Source of the DNA: Streptococcus oralis subsp. dentisani
Lineage (GTDB): Bacteria > Bacillota > Bacilli > Lactobacillales > Streptococcaceae
DNA: 64,000 bases
NCBI RefSeq assembly: GCF_007475365.1
Contig: NZ_CP034442.1
Location: 1,729,001 to 1,793,000 of the forward strand
Reading direction: 5' to 3'
Position 1 is the stretch's first letter; each line of letters starts with the position of its first letter. A model generated the notes under the pieces. It was not told the DNA's origin. It worked only from the letters and a program-made list of their open reading frames with translations, and ran no database searches. Shown piece by piece: positions 20,010 through 29,178 of this stretch. The position numbers and the translations under genes were made by a program.

Positions 20010-21215
20010 ATGGAAACCCAAAAGAAATTTGTTTATTTTTCTAATAGTAGTTTGCGTCTGTATGTTTTACTTGCAGCTATTGTCTTATCTATTTTGTCAC
20101 AGACTCCCTATATCTGGAAGTTTAGTGGGATACCTACACAACTTCTGATTATGCCTTTCTGGATCCTGTTGGGAGTAGTGTCTATTTTTTCTAGAATTGA
20201 CATGGAACGATCATTCCTATTTTTTTTATTAACAATAGGTTATTTAATTAGCACTATTGCTTTGTTAGATATAGTTACGGGAGTATCTTATGTCTTTAAT
20301 GGTTTGTCTCAGCAACTCTATTTGGCTGTGGGAATTCTAGTTTTAGGCTACTGGAATGCTGATGTGATTGTTCATTATTGGAAAATCATCACCATGACTT
20401 TTTTGGGAGCATGTTTGCTGATTTCAGTGGATATTTATTTTCACTACTTTCAGGGACATAGTTTTTCAAATATTGATTATGTTTATCGAGCTAAGAATTC
20501 AGCGGCATCTATCTTTTTATCGGCAGTTATTCTCAACTTGTCTCTATATAATCGCAAGTGGGCACTGTGGAGAAAAGTATTGTTATTAGCTAGTAGCGGA
20601 TTGCTGATTTACATGTGCATCCTTATGCGGTCACGAGCAGTTCTGTTAGCAACTGCAGTACTTCCGCTAGTTTATATATGGTTTCAGGAGACGTCTTTGG
20701 GTCATAAGATTGGACGGACATTAGGAGTTTCAACAGTAGTAGGTGCGTTTTTGCTCAATTCAGCTATTTATGATTTTTTTATCAATAATCTATTTTTAAG
20801 GGTCACATCTGAATATCGACCATCTAGTCTGACTTTGGACTATGTTTCCTCCAACCGTTTTGTGTATTTTGAGATCTTTGCTAAAGAAATTTCAGGACAT
20901 GAATTAACAGGGATTGGTTATTATTATATGGATAATTTTTTTCTAGAGAGTTTTCTCAATTATGGTTATATAGTAGGGACTGCTTTTGTTTTAATAGCCC
21001 TGTCTCCCATGATTTATGCCCTCTTGCAACGTTCTTCTTCTCATCGTTTCCGCATGCTTTTTTTAGCCCTTGCTTTTTCTTATACTGTCAATGCCTTATT
21101 TGAAGGTTACGCGCCATTTGGTCCTGGTGCCAAGAGTTTTATTCTTTGGTTAGTTTTTGGTTGCCTTCTGAACACACGAATTGGAAAGGTTGGTGAACAT
21201 TCTGAAACAAGCTAG
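20010..21215 (+). CDS. wzy: Capsule repeat-unit polymerase Wzy
   Basis: 401 residues with about ten hydrophobic segments and a larger external loop near residues 245-300 (ending ELTGIGYYYMDNFF). This is the layout of the O-antigen polymerase/ligase family. The segment RAKNSAASIFLSA and the Arg in MRSRAVLLA fall where catalytic arginines are usually found. Sequence is highly variable in this family, so the call rests on topology and position between the transferases and wzx. RBS AAGGAGG. It determines which linkage joins repeat units outside the membrane. Confidence 0.8.
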   Translation: METQKKFVYFSNSSLRLYVLLAAIVLSILSQTPYIWKFSGIPTQLLIMPFWILLGVVSIFSRIDMERSFLFFLLTIGYLISTIALLDIVTGVSYVFNGLSQQLYLAVGILVLGYWNADVIVHYWKIITMTFLGACLLISVDIYFHYFQGHSFSNIDYVYRAKNSAASIFLSAVILNLSLYNRKWALWRKVLLLASSGLLIYMCILMRSRAVLLATAVLPLVYIWFQETSLGHKIGRTLGVSTVVGAFLLNSAIYDFFINNLFLRVTSEYRPSSLTLDYVSSNRFVYFEIFAKEISGHELTGIGYYYMDNFFLESFLNYGYIVGTAFVLIALSPMIYALLQRSSSHRFRMLFLALAFSYTVNALFEGYAPFGPGAKSFILWLVFGCLLNTRIGKVGEHSETS

Positions 21216-22662
21216 TCTAAAGTGGAACTATGTGTTTAACCTTGCCAATAAACTGACCTCTTTGGTCATTCCACTTATTGTTACTCCTTATATTACTAGA
21301 GTATTTTCTTCAGATAGGTTAGGAATTTATACATATACCAATACGGTAGCTTCTTATTTTGTTACATTTACATTGATGGGGATAAGTATGTATGGAAGTA
21401 AGAAAATTTCTCTTAAAAGACATGATGAGATAGCAGTCAATGATGAATATGCTTCCTTACTGACTGTCCAGCTGCTTAATGTAGGTCTAGCCACGTTAAC
21501 TTACTTTCTCTATGTGACCTTTTTTGTCAATAATAATCAAGTTATTTATTGGATCCAGATGTTGTATGTGATTTCTGCTGGTTTTGATATGACTTGGTTT
21601 TTATCAGGATTGGAACGTTTTCGTGAAATTGCTGTTCGAAATATCATTGTAAATGTCTTATCAGCCCTCATGATTTTTTTCTTTGTGCATACGGAGGCTG
21701 ATTTGGCTATCTATACCTTAATAAAGGTAGGGACGATTTTTATCAGTCAGATTGTTATTTTTTTACCAGTCGTTCGGATGCAACGGTTTTATCTTGCAGG
21801 AGCTGAACATATTCGACGTACCTATCGAGGCTTGCTTTTGCTGTTTATCCCTGTTTTGGCAGACACCCTTTTTCAAACTATGGATAAGATCATGCTAGGT
21901 ATCTATGCATCCTATACTGCTGTGGGTTTGTATTACTCAAGTAGGATGGTTACTGACATCCCGCAAACTGTCATTACTTCTCTCAATATAATCTTATTTC
22001 CACGAATAACACATCTTTTAAGTCAGAATAAAAGAGCTGAATCTAATAAACTTTTTTATCAGTCTTTTATCTTAATTATTGCTTTATCTCTAGCTACAGC
22101 TTTTGGAGTTAGTGCTATTGCTAGGGATTTTGTAGGTGTTTTTTTTGGAGCTTCATATGGTGCGGTAGCAGATTATGTGCCTAGTTTATCGATCTATATC
22201 TGCCTTGCTGCCTGGAGTGGAACGATACGTTACCAATATCTGATTCCTCATTCACTTGAGAGAGTCTATGTAGTAGCGATTATTTTGGGAAGTGGGATCA
22301 ATCTAGTTTTAAACTCTCTCTTAATTCCTTCTTTGGGAGTGTACGGTTCCATTTTAGCTACTATTATATCAGAATTAGTGATTTGTGTTTACCAGACATA
22401 TCCTATTCGAAAGGAAATTCCTCTTAAAGGATTGTTAGGATATGTGATCATTTTTGCAGGCTTGTCTTTTCTTATGTATCTAGCTCTTGGTTGGCTACGA
22501 TTGTTATTGCTAGGACGCCTATCCACAGTATTGCTATTGGCAAGTGAAATAATATTTGGTGTCCTTGTTTTTACTATCGCAACTATAACCTATATTTATC
22601 TAGGTAACCCAATTTTATGGCAAGCTATTAAAAAATATATAGAAAGTAGGAAAAACGCATGA
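21193..22662 (+). CDS. wzx: Repeat-unit flippase Wzx
   Basis: About 489 residues, 12-14 hydrophobic segments, MATE/MOP-family polysaccharide flippase. The start of the domain (KWNYVFNLANKLTSLVIPLIVTPYITRVF) is typical, as are FQTMDKIMLG and GLYYSSRM. Start is uncertain: I chose GTG 21193, inside the end of wzy, because GGAAAGG lies just upstream. TTG 21181 is possible and no ATG is suitable. It carries the lipid-linked repeat unit across the membrane. It overlaps the next gene by four bases (ATGA). Confidence 0.85.
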   Translation: MNILKQASLKWNYVFNLANKLTSLVIPLIVTPYITRVFSSDRLGIYTYTNTVASYFVTFTLMGISMYGSKKISLKRHDEIAVNDEYASLLTVQLLNVGLATLTYFLYVTFFVNNNQVIYWIQMLYVISAGFDMTWFLSGLERFREIAVRNIIVNVLSALMIFFFVHTEADLAIYTLIKVGTIFISQIVIFLPVVRMQRFYLAGAEHIRRTYRGLLLLFIPVLADTLFQTMDKIMLGIYASYTAVGLYYSSRMVTDIPQTVITSLNIILFPRITHLLSQNKRAESNKLFYQSFILIIALSLATAFGVSAIARDFVGVFFGASYGAVADYVPSLSIYICLAAWSGTIRYQYLIPHSLERVYVVAIILGSGINLVLNSLLIPSLGVYGSILATIISELVICVYQTYPIRKEIPLKGLLGYVIIFAGLSFLMYLALGWLRLLLLGRLSTVLLLASEIIFGVLVFTIATITYIYLGNPILWQAIKKYIESRKNA

Positions 22663-23540
22663 TCTCTATCATTATGCCAGCTTATAATGAAGAAAAAAAT
22701 ATCGGAGCAGCTATTGCCAGTATTCAACAGCAAACCTATACGGACTTTCAGTTGATTATCGTCAATGATGGATCTACAGATGATACGGCAGCTATTGTAC
22801 AGAAAAAAATCATGGGAGATGAGCGAATTGTCTTTTTGAATCCTGGAAAGATTGGCAAGGTACCAGCTTATAACTTGGCTTCACAGTATGTAAAAGGAGA
22901 CTGGATATATTTTATGGGAGCGGATGACCAGTTGCCATTGGATGCCTTTGAAAAGTGGAACAAGGAGGCTCAAAAGTGGAATCCTGCTGAAAAGGTGGCT
23001 TTAAGAGCTCGCATGCGGATGGTTTCTGACTCCCACAAGTATGATGGATTGGTATTACCAAAGAAAAATACAGTTCGTAATTTTAGTGGACCTCTTACCT
23101 TGCTTTCAAAAGCGATGCACCGTTTTATCCTTCCTATACCTGAGGCCTATCCGAACGAAGATATTTGGTGGGGGCTATGTATTGAGTATTTCGGAGATCG
23201 TGTTTCGTTGATTGAGGATGTTGTGGTTTATTATCGTGTTCATGAGGGGAATTCTATATCCCGAACCTCAACTTTTGAACTTTTTAACGAGAAATATCAT
23301 ATCCGTCAGATTATCCGTCGTGATTTTTTAGAGAGATTTAGCAATCACTTAACAGCAGACCAGAAGACTAAACTTCAGCGTGAATTGAAACTAGAAGAAG
23401 CACGCTATAAAGGAAATAGATTGCCAATTCTTCTGATGCCAGGTATTTCTGCAGTACACAGACTTCGATTACTCTTTTTATCGGGTAGTCGTTCATATGC
23501 ACTTAAAGTCAAATTGGATCGCTTTTTCTTAGGACATTAG
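22659..23540 (+). CDS. GT2 family glycosyltransferase
   Basis: 293 residues. GT-A fold: MISIIMPAYNEEKNIGAAI, VNDGSTDDT, then the metal-binding GADDQLP and an acceptor-side ED motif (YPNEDIWWG). The C-terminal region (YRVHEGNSIS) is usual for capsule transferases. No membrane segments, though the end is basic and may bind the membrane. Starts inside the wzx stop codon, so translation is coupled. Sugar donor and linkage cannot be read from the sequence; glucuronic acid is one candidate because ugd is present. Confidence 0.82.
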   Translation: MISIIMPAYNEEKNIGAAIASIQQQTYTDFQLIIVNDGSTDDTAAIVQKKIMGDERIVFLNPGKIGKVPAYNLASQYVKGDWIYFMGADDQLPLDAFEKWNKEAQKWNPAEKVALRARMRMVSDSHKYDGLVLPKKNTVRNFSGPLTLLSKAMHRFILPIPEAYPNEDIWWGLCIEYFGDRVSLIEDVVVYYRVHEGNSISRTSTFELFNEKYHIRQIIRRDFLERFSNHLTADQKTKLQRELKLEEARYKGNRLPILLMPGISAVHRLRLLFLSGSRSYALKVKLDRFFLGH

Positions 23541-23553
23541 AAGGGAGAAATAG

Positions 23554-24639
23554 ATGTCGAAAAAAAAGATTGCTTATGTCACAAATAACATTGCTCCTTT
23601 TCGGGTTATGTTATTAGATGAACTTGCAAAGTATGCAGATGTTACTCTCTTTTATGTTCATGAAATTGAGGAGGGAGTTAAGGCTGAGTATGTTAGGCTG
23701 CGGCCAGTTCATGCTAAACTTCAATCAATCACAAGGTTAGGTCTATCTCGAACGTTTCAACAGTTGAAAGAGATGGATATGGTTTTCTTTGATGGCTATA
23801 CTGGACGAGAAAAGATGCTCTTGATGAGTTATATGTGGTTGACAGGGCGTCCTTATGCTATTTCTGTTGATGGTATGATTGACCGTAAGTCCACCTCAAT
23901 TAAGCAGAAACTGCTAGATCGAATTAAGTCCTATGCTTTAGGTAGGGCAAAATTTGTGCTTAGTACCAACCAGTCAACGGATGTGTGTATTCGGCGCCTG
24001 TCTCACAAAGCACGAATAAAACGGCACATCTTTTCGACTCTTTTAAAGGATGATATTAAAAAGATAGAAGTGGTGGATCTGAATACTATTTTTTCCAAAT
24101 ATGGTATTCAAAAAACTGAAAAAAATCTTCTTTTTGTGGGACGGTTTATCAAGGAAAAGGGAGTGATTGAATTGCTCTCATTTATGAAAGAGCAGAAGTC
24201 AGACCCCTCTATACAGTTAATCATGGTTGGGGGGACGAAAGAAGAATTAGAAGCTTTTGAAAAGGATCTACCATCCAATATACATATCATTCCATTTTTA
24301 GAAAAGCTTGAAATCTTAGAATTAATGAGAGCGGCAGATGTTTTTGTCTTACCGACCCATAGTGATACTTGGGGTCTAGTGATTGTTGAGGCCCTATCAG
24401 TGGGTATTCCGATTATTTCTACCAATCGTTGTAATGCTGCCTTAGAATTTATCAAGAATGGTAAAAATGGTTATCTGATGCAGGAATTGACTACGGTAGA
24501 ATTAGCCAGTAAGCTGAATGCTACCTTGAGATTGGATGCTGAACAGGTCGCTCGCTATAATCAATGCTTGATGCAAGATTATAATTTAGAAGGTTCGGCA
24601 AAAAATCTTATGAGCATCTTGGAGGATAGTCATGTTTAA
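23554..24639 (+). CDS. GT4 family glycosyltransferase
   Basis: 361 residues, GT-B fold. The N-terminal domain starts KKKIAYVTNNIAPFRVMLLDEL, a form common in capsule transferases. The C-terminal domain has NLLFVGRFIKEKGV and the donor-binding motif THSDTWGLVIVEAL, where the first acidic residue of the E-x7-E motif is Asp. AGGGAG lies before the ATG. Overlaps the next gene by eight bases. Adds one sugar of the repeat unit; donor not assignable. Confidence 0.82.
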   Translation: MSKKKIAYVTNNIAPFRVMLLDELAKYADVTLFYVHEIEEGVKAEYVRLRPVHAKLQSITRLGLSRTFQQLKEMDMVFFDGYTGREKMLLMSYMWLTGRPYAISVDGMIDRKSTSIKQKLLDRIKSYALGRAKFVLSTNQSTDVCIRRLSHKARIKRHIFSTLLKDDIKKIEVVDLNTIFSKYGIQKTEKNLLFVGRFIKEKGVIELLSFMKEQKSDPSIQLIMVGGTKEELEAFEKDLPSNIHIIPFLEKLEILELMRAADVFVLPTHSDTWGLVIVEALSVGIPIISTNRCNAALEFIKNGKNGYLMQELTTVELASKLNATLRLDAEQVARYNQCLMQDYNLEGSAKNLMSILEDSHV

Positions 24640-25438
24640 TCCATCTTGTGCAATATTTATCATTAGTTGTGAGACTAATCAGCAGGTAGTCAATCTCCTC
24701 ATCCAGTCCATACGTCAGCAGATTTCTCATACGGTATCCATTTATGTATCATCAGATGGCCCATTGTTAATCACGGATCCTAGCGTAAGGGTTTTGATTG
24801 GTCAGGAAGAAGTTTTTGGAGATCGTGTTGCAGCTGCTTTGGAACAAGTTACTGAAGAGCGAGTCATTGTTTTTTGTGATGACTTTATCGTAGAAAAACC
24901 AGCTAAAATTGAAGAATTAGAAGAACTACTGTCTCTGATGGAAGAGGATACAAGTATTGCTAGTATTGCCCTATCACAAATATCTGGAGGGAATACACCT
25001 GAGCGTATTGCTGAGCATTATATAAGACGCACGAAATGTGCCCCCTATAAGACAACTCTTCAATGCGCTATTTGGAAGAAGTCTAGTTTGATTCAATTCA
25101 TAAAGGGGAGTCCCTCTCCTTGGGAATTTGAGATTTATCATAACTTTAAAACTTACCTGACGAAAGAGAAATTTTATGCTTTAGAGGATGATATGTTCCA
25201 ACCTATCCCTTATAATAGAGGAAAGTTGATTATTCGAGGTAAAGTTGTTAAACCTGAAAAAGAACGTTTGGAGGAACTTTTGGGTTATTCATTAGATTTA
25301 TCGGATTTCCCAGAAACGGAGTCTTTTGTCCAGGGGGAAAATCTTACTGTAGGCTATCGGTTGAAGAGAAAGATTAAATTGTTAGAAAAAGAAATTATTT
25401 ATCGTTTGAAATCTAAAATAAAGAATAAGAAAGAATAG
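24632..25438 (+). CDS. Putative capsule glycosyltransferase, unrecognised family
   Basis: 268 residues. I do not recognise the family with confidence. The N-terminus (CAIFIISCETNQQVVNLLIQSI), YVSSDGP and a VFCDDF motif resemble a GT-A nucleotide-sugar domain with a metal-binding DD. The middle has LSQISGG and LQCAIWKKSSL, comparable to acceptor regions of WcwK/WaaB-like proteins. The C-terminus is strongly basic (LKRKIKLLEKEIIYRLKSKIKNKKE), suited to membrane binding. Translationally overlaps the GT4 gene. Likely the last sugar or a branch transferase, or else a non-sugar modifying transferase. It ends the transferase block. Confidence 0.5.
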   Translation: MFNPSCAIFIISCETNQQVVNLLIQSIRQQISHTVSIYVSSDGPLLITDPSVRVLIGQEEVFGDRVAAALEQVTEERVIVFCDDFIVEKPAKIEELEELLSLMEEDTSIASIALSQISGGNTPERIAEHYIRRTKCAPYKTTLQCAIWKKSSLIQFIKGSPSPWEFEIYHNFKTYLTKEKFYALEDDMFQPIPYNRGKLIIRGKVVKPEKERLEELLGYSLDLSDFPETESFVQGENLTVGYRLKRKIKLLEKEIIYRLKSKIKNKKE

Positions 25439-25672
25439 TGAAAAAGAAAGTTTATAATATTTGGTGGATGCAAAAGATTTAAAGATTGAGTTATCTTTAT
25501 CTCTACACCTTTAAAAAAATATAGCTTTTCTTTTGGATAAGGTGTATGTTGAAATTCTCACCAATATTATCAGTCAGAAAAATATTGTAGTGCGTTATTT
25601 TTCATGTTGTTAAGCTTTAAATTTATTTAAAAAGCATTATGTTGAACATCATTATAGATAGGAGTAATAACT
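25439..25672. other. AT-rich gap before fnlA
   Basis: 234 bases without a supported gene. A 31-codon open stretch (about 25525-25615) ends in a stop without an ATG start and may be a decayed end of a lost gene. No clear promoter or terminator, so fnlA is probably still read from the cps promoter. Confidence 0.4.
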
Positions 25673-26710
25673 ATGTTTACAAAGAAAACTCTCCTTATTA
25701 CAGGGGGGACAGGCTCATTCGGGAATGCAGTTCTCAAACGATTTTTGGGAACAGATATTTCGGAGGTACGTATCTTTTCAAGAGATGAGAAGAAACAGGA
25801 TGATATGCGTCATGAATTTCAAGCAAAAATGCCAGAAGTAGCTGATAAGATCCGTTTTTACTTAGGAGATGTGCGTGATTTAGCTTCTGTTAAAAATGCT
25901 ATGATCGGTGTGGATTACGTATTTCATGCTGCTGCATTAAAACAAGTCCCTTCTTGTGAATTTTTCCCTGTGGAAGCAGTCAAAACTAACGTTCTAGGAA
26001 CTGAAAATATTCTCACTGCAGCTATAGAAGCTGGAGTAAAACAAGTCATCTGCCTTTCTACAGATAAGGCAGCCTATCCTGTTAATGCGATGGGAACCTC
26101 TAAGGCTATGATGGAAAAGATTGCTGTTGCTAAGTCAAGGACGGTAAAAGAAGATCAGACAAAAATCTGTGTAACTCGCTACGGTAATGTTCTATGTAGT
26201 CGTGGTTCTGTGATTCCCCTATGGATTGATCAAATAAAGCAAGGGAATCCTATAACGATTACGGAACCTAGTATGACTCGTTTTATTATGTCCTTAGAAG
26301 AAGCGGTAGACCTAGTTCTGTTTGCTTTTGAAAAAGGAAAAACAGGAGATATCCTAGTACAGAAAGCACCAGCATGTACCATTGAAGTGTTGGCGCAAGC
26401 TGTTACGGAACTTTTTGCACCTAATCAAGATATTAAAGTAATCGGGATTCGCCACGGTGAAAAGATGTATGAAACGTTGTTGACTAATGAAGAATGTACG
26501 AATGCCATTGATTTAGGCGGCTTTTATCGTGTGCCTAGCGATAATCGAGATCTTAACTATGATAAGTATTTCAACGAAGGGGATGCCAAACGCAATCCCT
26601 TAACAGAGTTTAACAGTAGTAATACAGAACTCTGGAATGTCGAGCAGGTCAAGGAAAAACTCTTACTTTTGCCCTATATTAGGGAAGAATTAGCATCTTT
26701 AAATCAGTGA
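25673..26710 (+). CDS. fnlA: UDP-GlcNAc 4,6-dehydratase/5-epimerase FnlA
   Basis: 345 residues. Short-chain dehydrogenase with NAD site [11 protein letters not shown]. The catalytic segment [21 protein letters not shown] has Met in place of Tyr (MxxxK), as in the CapE/FnlA group. It starts the route from UDP-GlcNAc to UDP-L-FucNAc by forming 4-keto, 6-deoxy and 5-epimerised intermediates. AGGAG precedes the ATG. Pathway partners FnlB and FnlC are encoded downstream but separated from it by ugd, which is unusual. Confidence 0.92.
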   Translation: MFTKKTLLITGGTGSFGNAVLKRFLGTDISEVRIFSRDEKKQDDMRHEFQAKMPEVADKIRFYLGDVRDLASVKNAMIGVDYVFHAAALKQVPSCEFFPVEAVKTNVLGTENILTAAIEAGVKQVICLSTDKAAYPVNAMGTSKAMMEKIAVAKSRTVKEDQTKICVTRYGNVLCSRGSVIPLWIDQIKQGNPITITEPSMTRFIMSLEEAVDLVLFAFEKGKTGDILVQKAPACTIEVLAQAVTELFAPNQDIKVIGIRHGEKMYETLLTNEECTNAIDLGGFYRVPSDNRDLNYDKYFNEGDAKRNPLTEFNSSNTELWNVEQVKEKLLLLPYIREELASLNQ

Positions 26711-26718
26711 GGTATCCT

Positions 26719-27930
26719 ATGAAAATAGCAGTAGCAGGGACAGGTTATGTGGGTTTATCTATTGCAATTCTATTAGCGCAATATCATAAGGTTATAGCGG
26801 TAGATGTTATTCCTGAAAAAGTAGAGCTTATCAATCGTCGCCAATCTCCCATTAAGGATGATGATATTGAAACTTATTTAGTGGAAAAGGAATTAGACCT
26901 AGTTGCAACATTAGATGGTAATGAAGCTTATCGAGATGCTGACTTTGTCATAGTTGCTGTTCCAACTAACTATGACAGTAAAAAAAATTATTTTGATACA
27001 TCTGTTGTGGAAGCAGTTATTGAGCAGATTATTGCGGTTAATTTGAAGGCGACCATTGTCATAAAATCCACAATTCCTGTGGGATATACAGAAAGTCTCC
27101 GAACACGTTTTGGGCAAGTTAAGATTCTCTTTAGTCCTGAATTTTTACGGGAGTCTAAAGCACTTTATGATAATCTCTATCCTAGTCGAATCATCGTTGG
27201 AGCAGATTTGAGAGATACGGAGCAGGTAGTTCAGGCTGAGCGGTTTGCAACTCTTTTGCAGGAAGGTTCACTTAAACCTGATGTTGAGACTTTAATTATG
27301 GGTGTAACAGAGGCAGAAGCAGTCAAACTATTTGCCAACACCTATTTGGCTTTGCGGGTTTCTTACTTTAACGAATTGGATACCTATGCGGAGATGAAGG
27401 GATTGGACACTAAATCCATCATTGATGGAGTAGGGTTAGATCCACGAATTGGTAGCCATTATAACAATCCGTCATTTGGTTATGGAGGTTATTGTCTTCC
27501 CAAAGATAGTAAGCAGTTGCTGGCGAATTATCATGATGTACCACAAAATATGATGACAGCTATTGTAGAAAGTAACCGTACTCGCAAGTATTTTATTGCC
27601 GATCGTATTTTGAAAAAGGCGTTGGAGCTTTCAGACGGTAATCAAACAATCATAATAGGTGTTTACCGCTTAACTATGAAGAGTGGTTCGGATAATTTCC
27701 GTCAATCATCAATCCAAGGTGTTATAAAATGTTTAAAGGCCAAAGGTGTAGAAGTAATTATCTATGAACCAACCTTGGAAAATCAGAGCTTTTTCTTTGG
27801 TAGTCAGGTCGTCAATGATTTGGAATCTTTCAAGTCTAGTAGTCAAGTGATTGTTGCCAATCGTATGGAAAGTTCTTTATATGATGTATTCGAAAAGGTT
27901 TACACACGAGATATTTTTCAGAGAGATTAA
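26719..27930 (+). CDS. ugd: UDP-glucose 6-dehydrogenase Ugd
   Basis: 403 residues from ATG 26719 after GAGG; a GTG start at 26707 overlapping fnlA is rejected. N-terminal NAD site [18 protein letters not shown], central [18 protein letters not shown], and catalytic Cys in [13 protein letters not shown]. Oxidises UDP-glucose to UDP-glucuronate. Its presence predicts an acidic sugar (GlcA, or GalA if an epimerase exists elsewhere) in the capsule. In the fnl-containing pneumococcal loci I recall, ugd lies outside the fnlABC block, whereas here it splits it. Confidence 0.94.
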   Translation: MKIAVAGTGYVGLSIAILLAQYHKVIAVDVIPEKVELINRRQSPIKDDDIETYLVEKELDLVATLDGNEAYRDADFVIVAVPTNYDSKKNYFDTSVVEAVIEQIIAVNLKATIVIKSTIPVGYTESLRTRFGQVKILFSPEFLRESKALYDNLYPSRIIVGADLRDTEQVVQAERFATLLQEGSLKPDVETLIMGVTEAEAVKLFANTYLALRVSYFNELDTYAEMKGLDTKSIIDGVGLDPRIGSHYNNPSFGYGGYCLPKDSKQLLANYHDVPQNMMTAIVESNRTRKYFIADRILKKALELSDGNQTIIIGVYRLTMKSGSDNFRQSSIQGVIKCLKAKGVEVIIYEPTLENQSFFFGSQVVNDLESFKSSSQVIVANRMESSLYDVFEKVYTRDIFQRD

Positions 27931-27948
27931 GTATATGGAGGTATAAAC

Positions 27949-29178
27949 ATGCCGTTAAACATTTTAGTGACTGGGTCCAAAGGGTTTGTGGGGAAAAACC
28001 TCATTTGTACCCTAGAAGCTTTGAAGGACGGACGGGATAAGACCCGACCAGGATTGGAAATAGGGGAGATTTTTCAGTATGATCGCGATACAGATCCTGC
28101 TTTTTTGGAAGAATATTGTAAGAAGGCAGATTTTGTATTCCATCTAGCGGGTGTCAATAGACCTCAGAATCCTGATGAGTTCATGGAGGGGAATTATGGA
28201 TTTTCTAGTATACTATTGGATACTTTGGAAAAGTATAGAAATACTTGTCCTATCTTACTCTCTAGTTCTACTCAAGCAAGCCTAGAAGGGCGTTTTACAG
28301 GTTCTGTCTACGGACAATCTAAACTAGCAGGGGAGGAGTTATTCTTCAAATATGAAAAGAGAACGGGAGCAACTGTTTTAGTTTATCGCTTTCCAAATCT
28401 CTATGGCAAATGGTGTCGTCCTAACTATAACTCCGCAGTGGCAACCTTCTGTTATAATTTGGCTCACGACCTACCTATTCAGGTGAATGATCCAAGTGTA
28501 GAATTGGATTTGCTTTATATAGATGATTTGATAATGGAGTGTTTGGCTGCTTTAGAGGGACATCCTCATCGTTGTGATTTAGAAGGTCTGCAGGTTTTGC
28601 CTAACCCATTGGGAACTTATTGTTACGTTCCAACAACTTATCGTACAACTTTAGGCGAAATTGTTACTCTATTAGAGACATTTAAAAAACAGCCCGATAG
28701 TCTAATTATGCCAGAAATTCCTCGTGGTTCCTTTGCTAAGAAACTTTACTCGACCTACCTATCTTATCTACCAGTAGATAAATTTAAGTTTCCACTCAAG
28801 ATGAATGTGGATGAACGAGGTAGTTTTACTGAGTTGTTAAAAACAGAGGGAGCGGGACAATTTTCAGTTAATATTTCTAAACCAGGTATTACTAAGGGAC
28901 AGCATTGGCATCACTCCAAGTGGGAATTTTTTATGGTTGTGTCAGGTCGTGCTTTGATCCAAGAAAGACGAATAGGGTTGGATGAGAACGGACAAGAATA
29001 CCCTATTTTCAATTTTGAAGTATCAGGAGATAAGATCGAAGCTATACATATGGTACCAGGATATGCTCATAATATCATTAATCTTTCTGATACAGAAAAT
29101 TTAGTTACGGTTATGTGGGCTAATGAATCCTTTGATCCTAACCATCCAGATACTTTTTTTGAACCAGTGGAGAAATAA
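27949..29178 (+). CDS. fnlB: Bifunctional reductase/cupin FnlB (CapF-like)
   Basis: 409 residues in two parts. Residues 1-250 are an SDR domain with TGSKGFVGKNL and the YGQSKLAGEE catalytic motif. Residues about 285-405 are a cupin with GQHWHHSKWEFF, giving the metal-binding histidines and glutamate. The family epimerises at C3 (cupin) and reduces at C4 (SDR) to give UDP-L-6-deoxy-talosamine derivatives, the middle step to UDP-L-FucNAc. RBS TGGAGGT. The next gene starts directly after the stop. Confidence 0.92.
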   Translation: MPLNILVTGSKGFVGKNLICTLEALKDGRDKTRPGLEIGEIFQYDRDTDPAFLEEYCKKADFVFHLAGVNRPQNPDEFMEGNYGFSSILLDTLEKYRNTCPILLSSSTQASLEGRFTGSVYGQSKLAGEELFFKYEKRTGATVLVYRFPNLYGKWCRPNYNSAVATFCYNLAHDLPIQVNDPSVELDLLYIDDLIMECLAALEGHPHRCDLEGLQVLPNPLGTYCYVPTTYRTTLGEIVTLLETFKKQPDSLIMPEIPRGSFAKKLYSTYLSYLPVDKFKFPLKMNVDERGSFTELLKTEGAGQFSVNISKPGITKGQHWHHSKWEFFMVVSGRALIQERRIGLDENGQEYPIFNFEVSGDKIEAIHMVPGYAHNIINLSDTENLVTVMWANESFDPNHPDTFFEPVEK

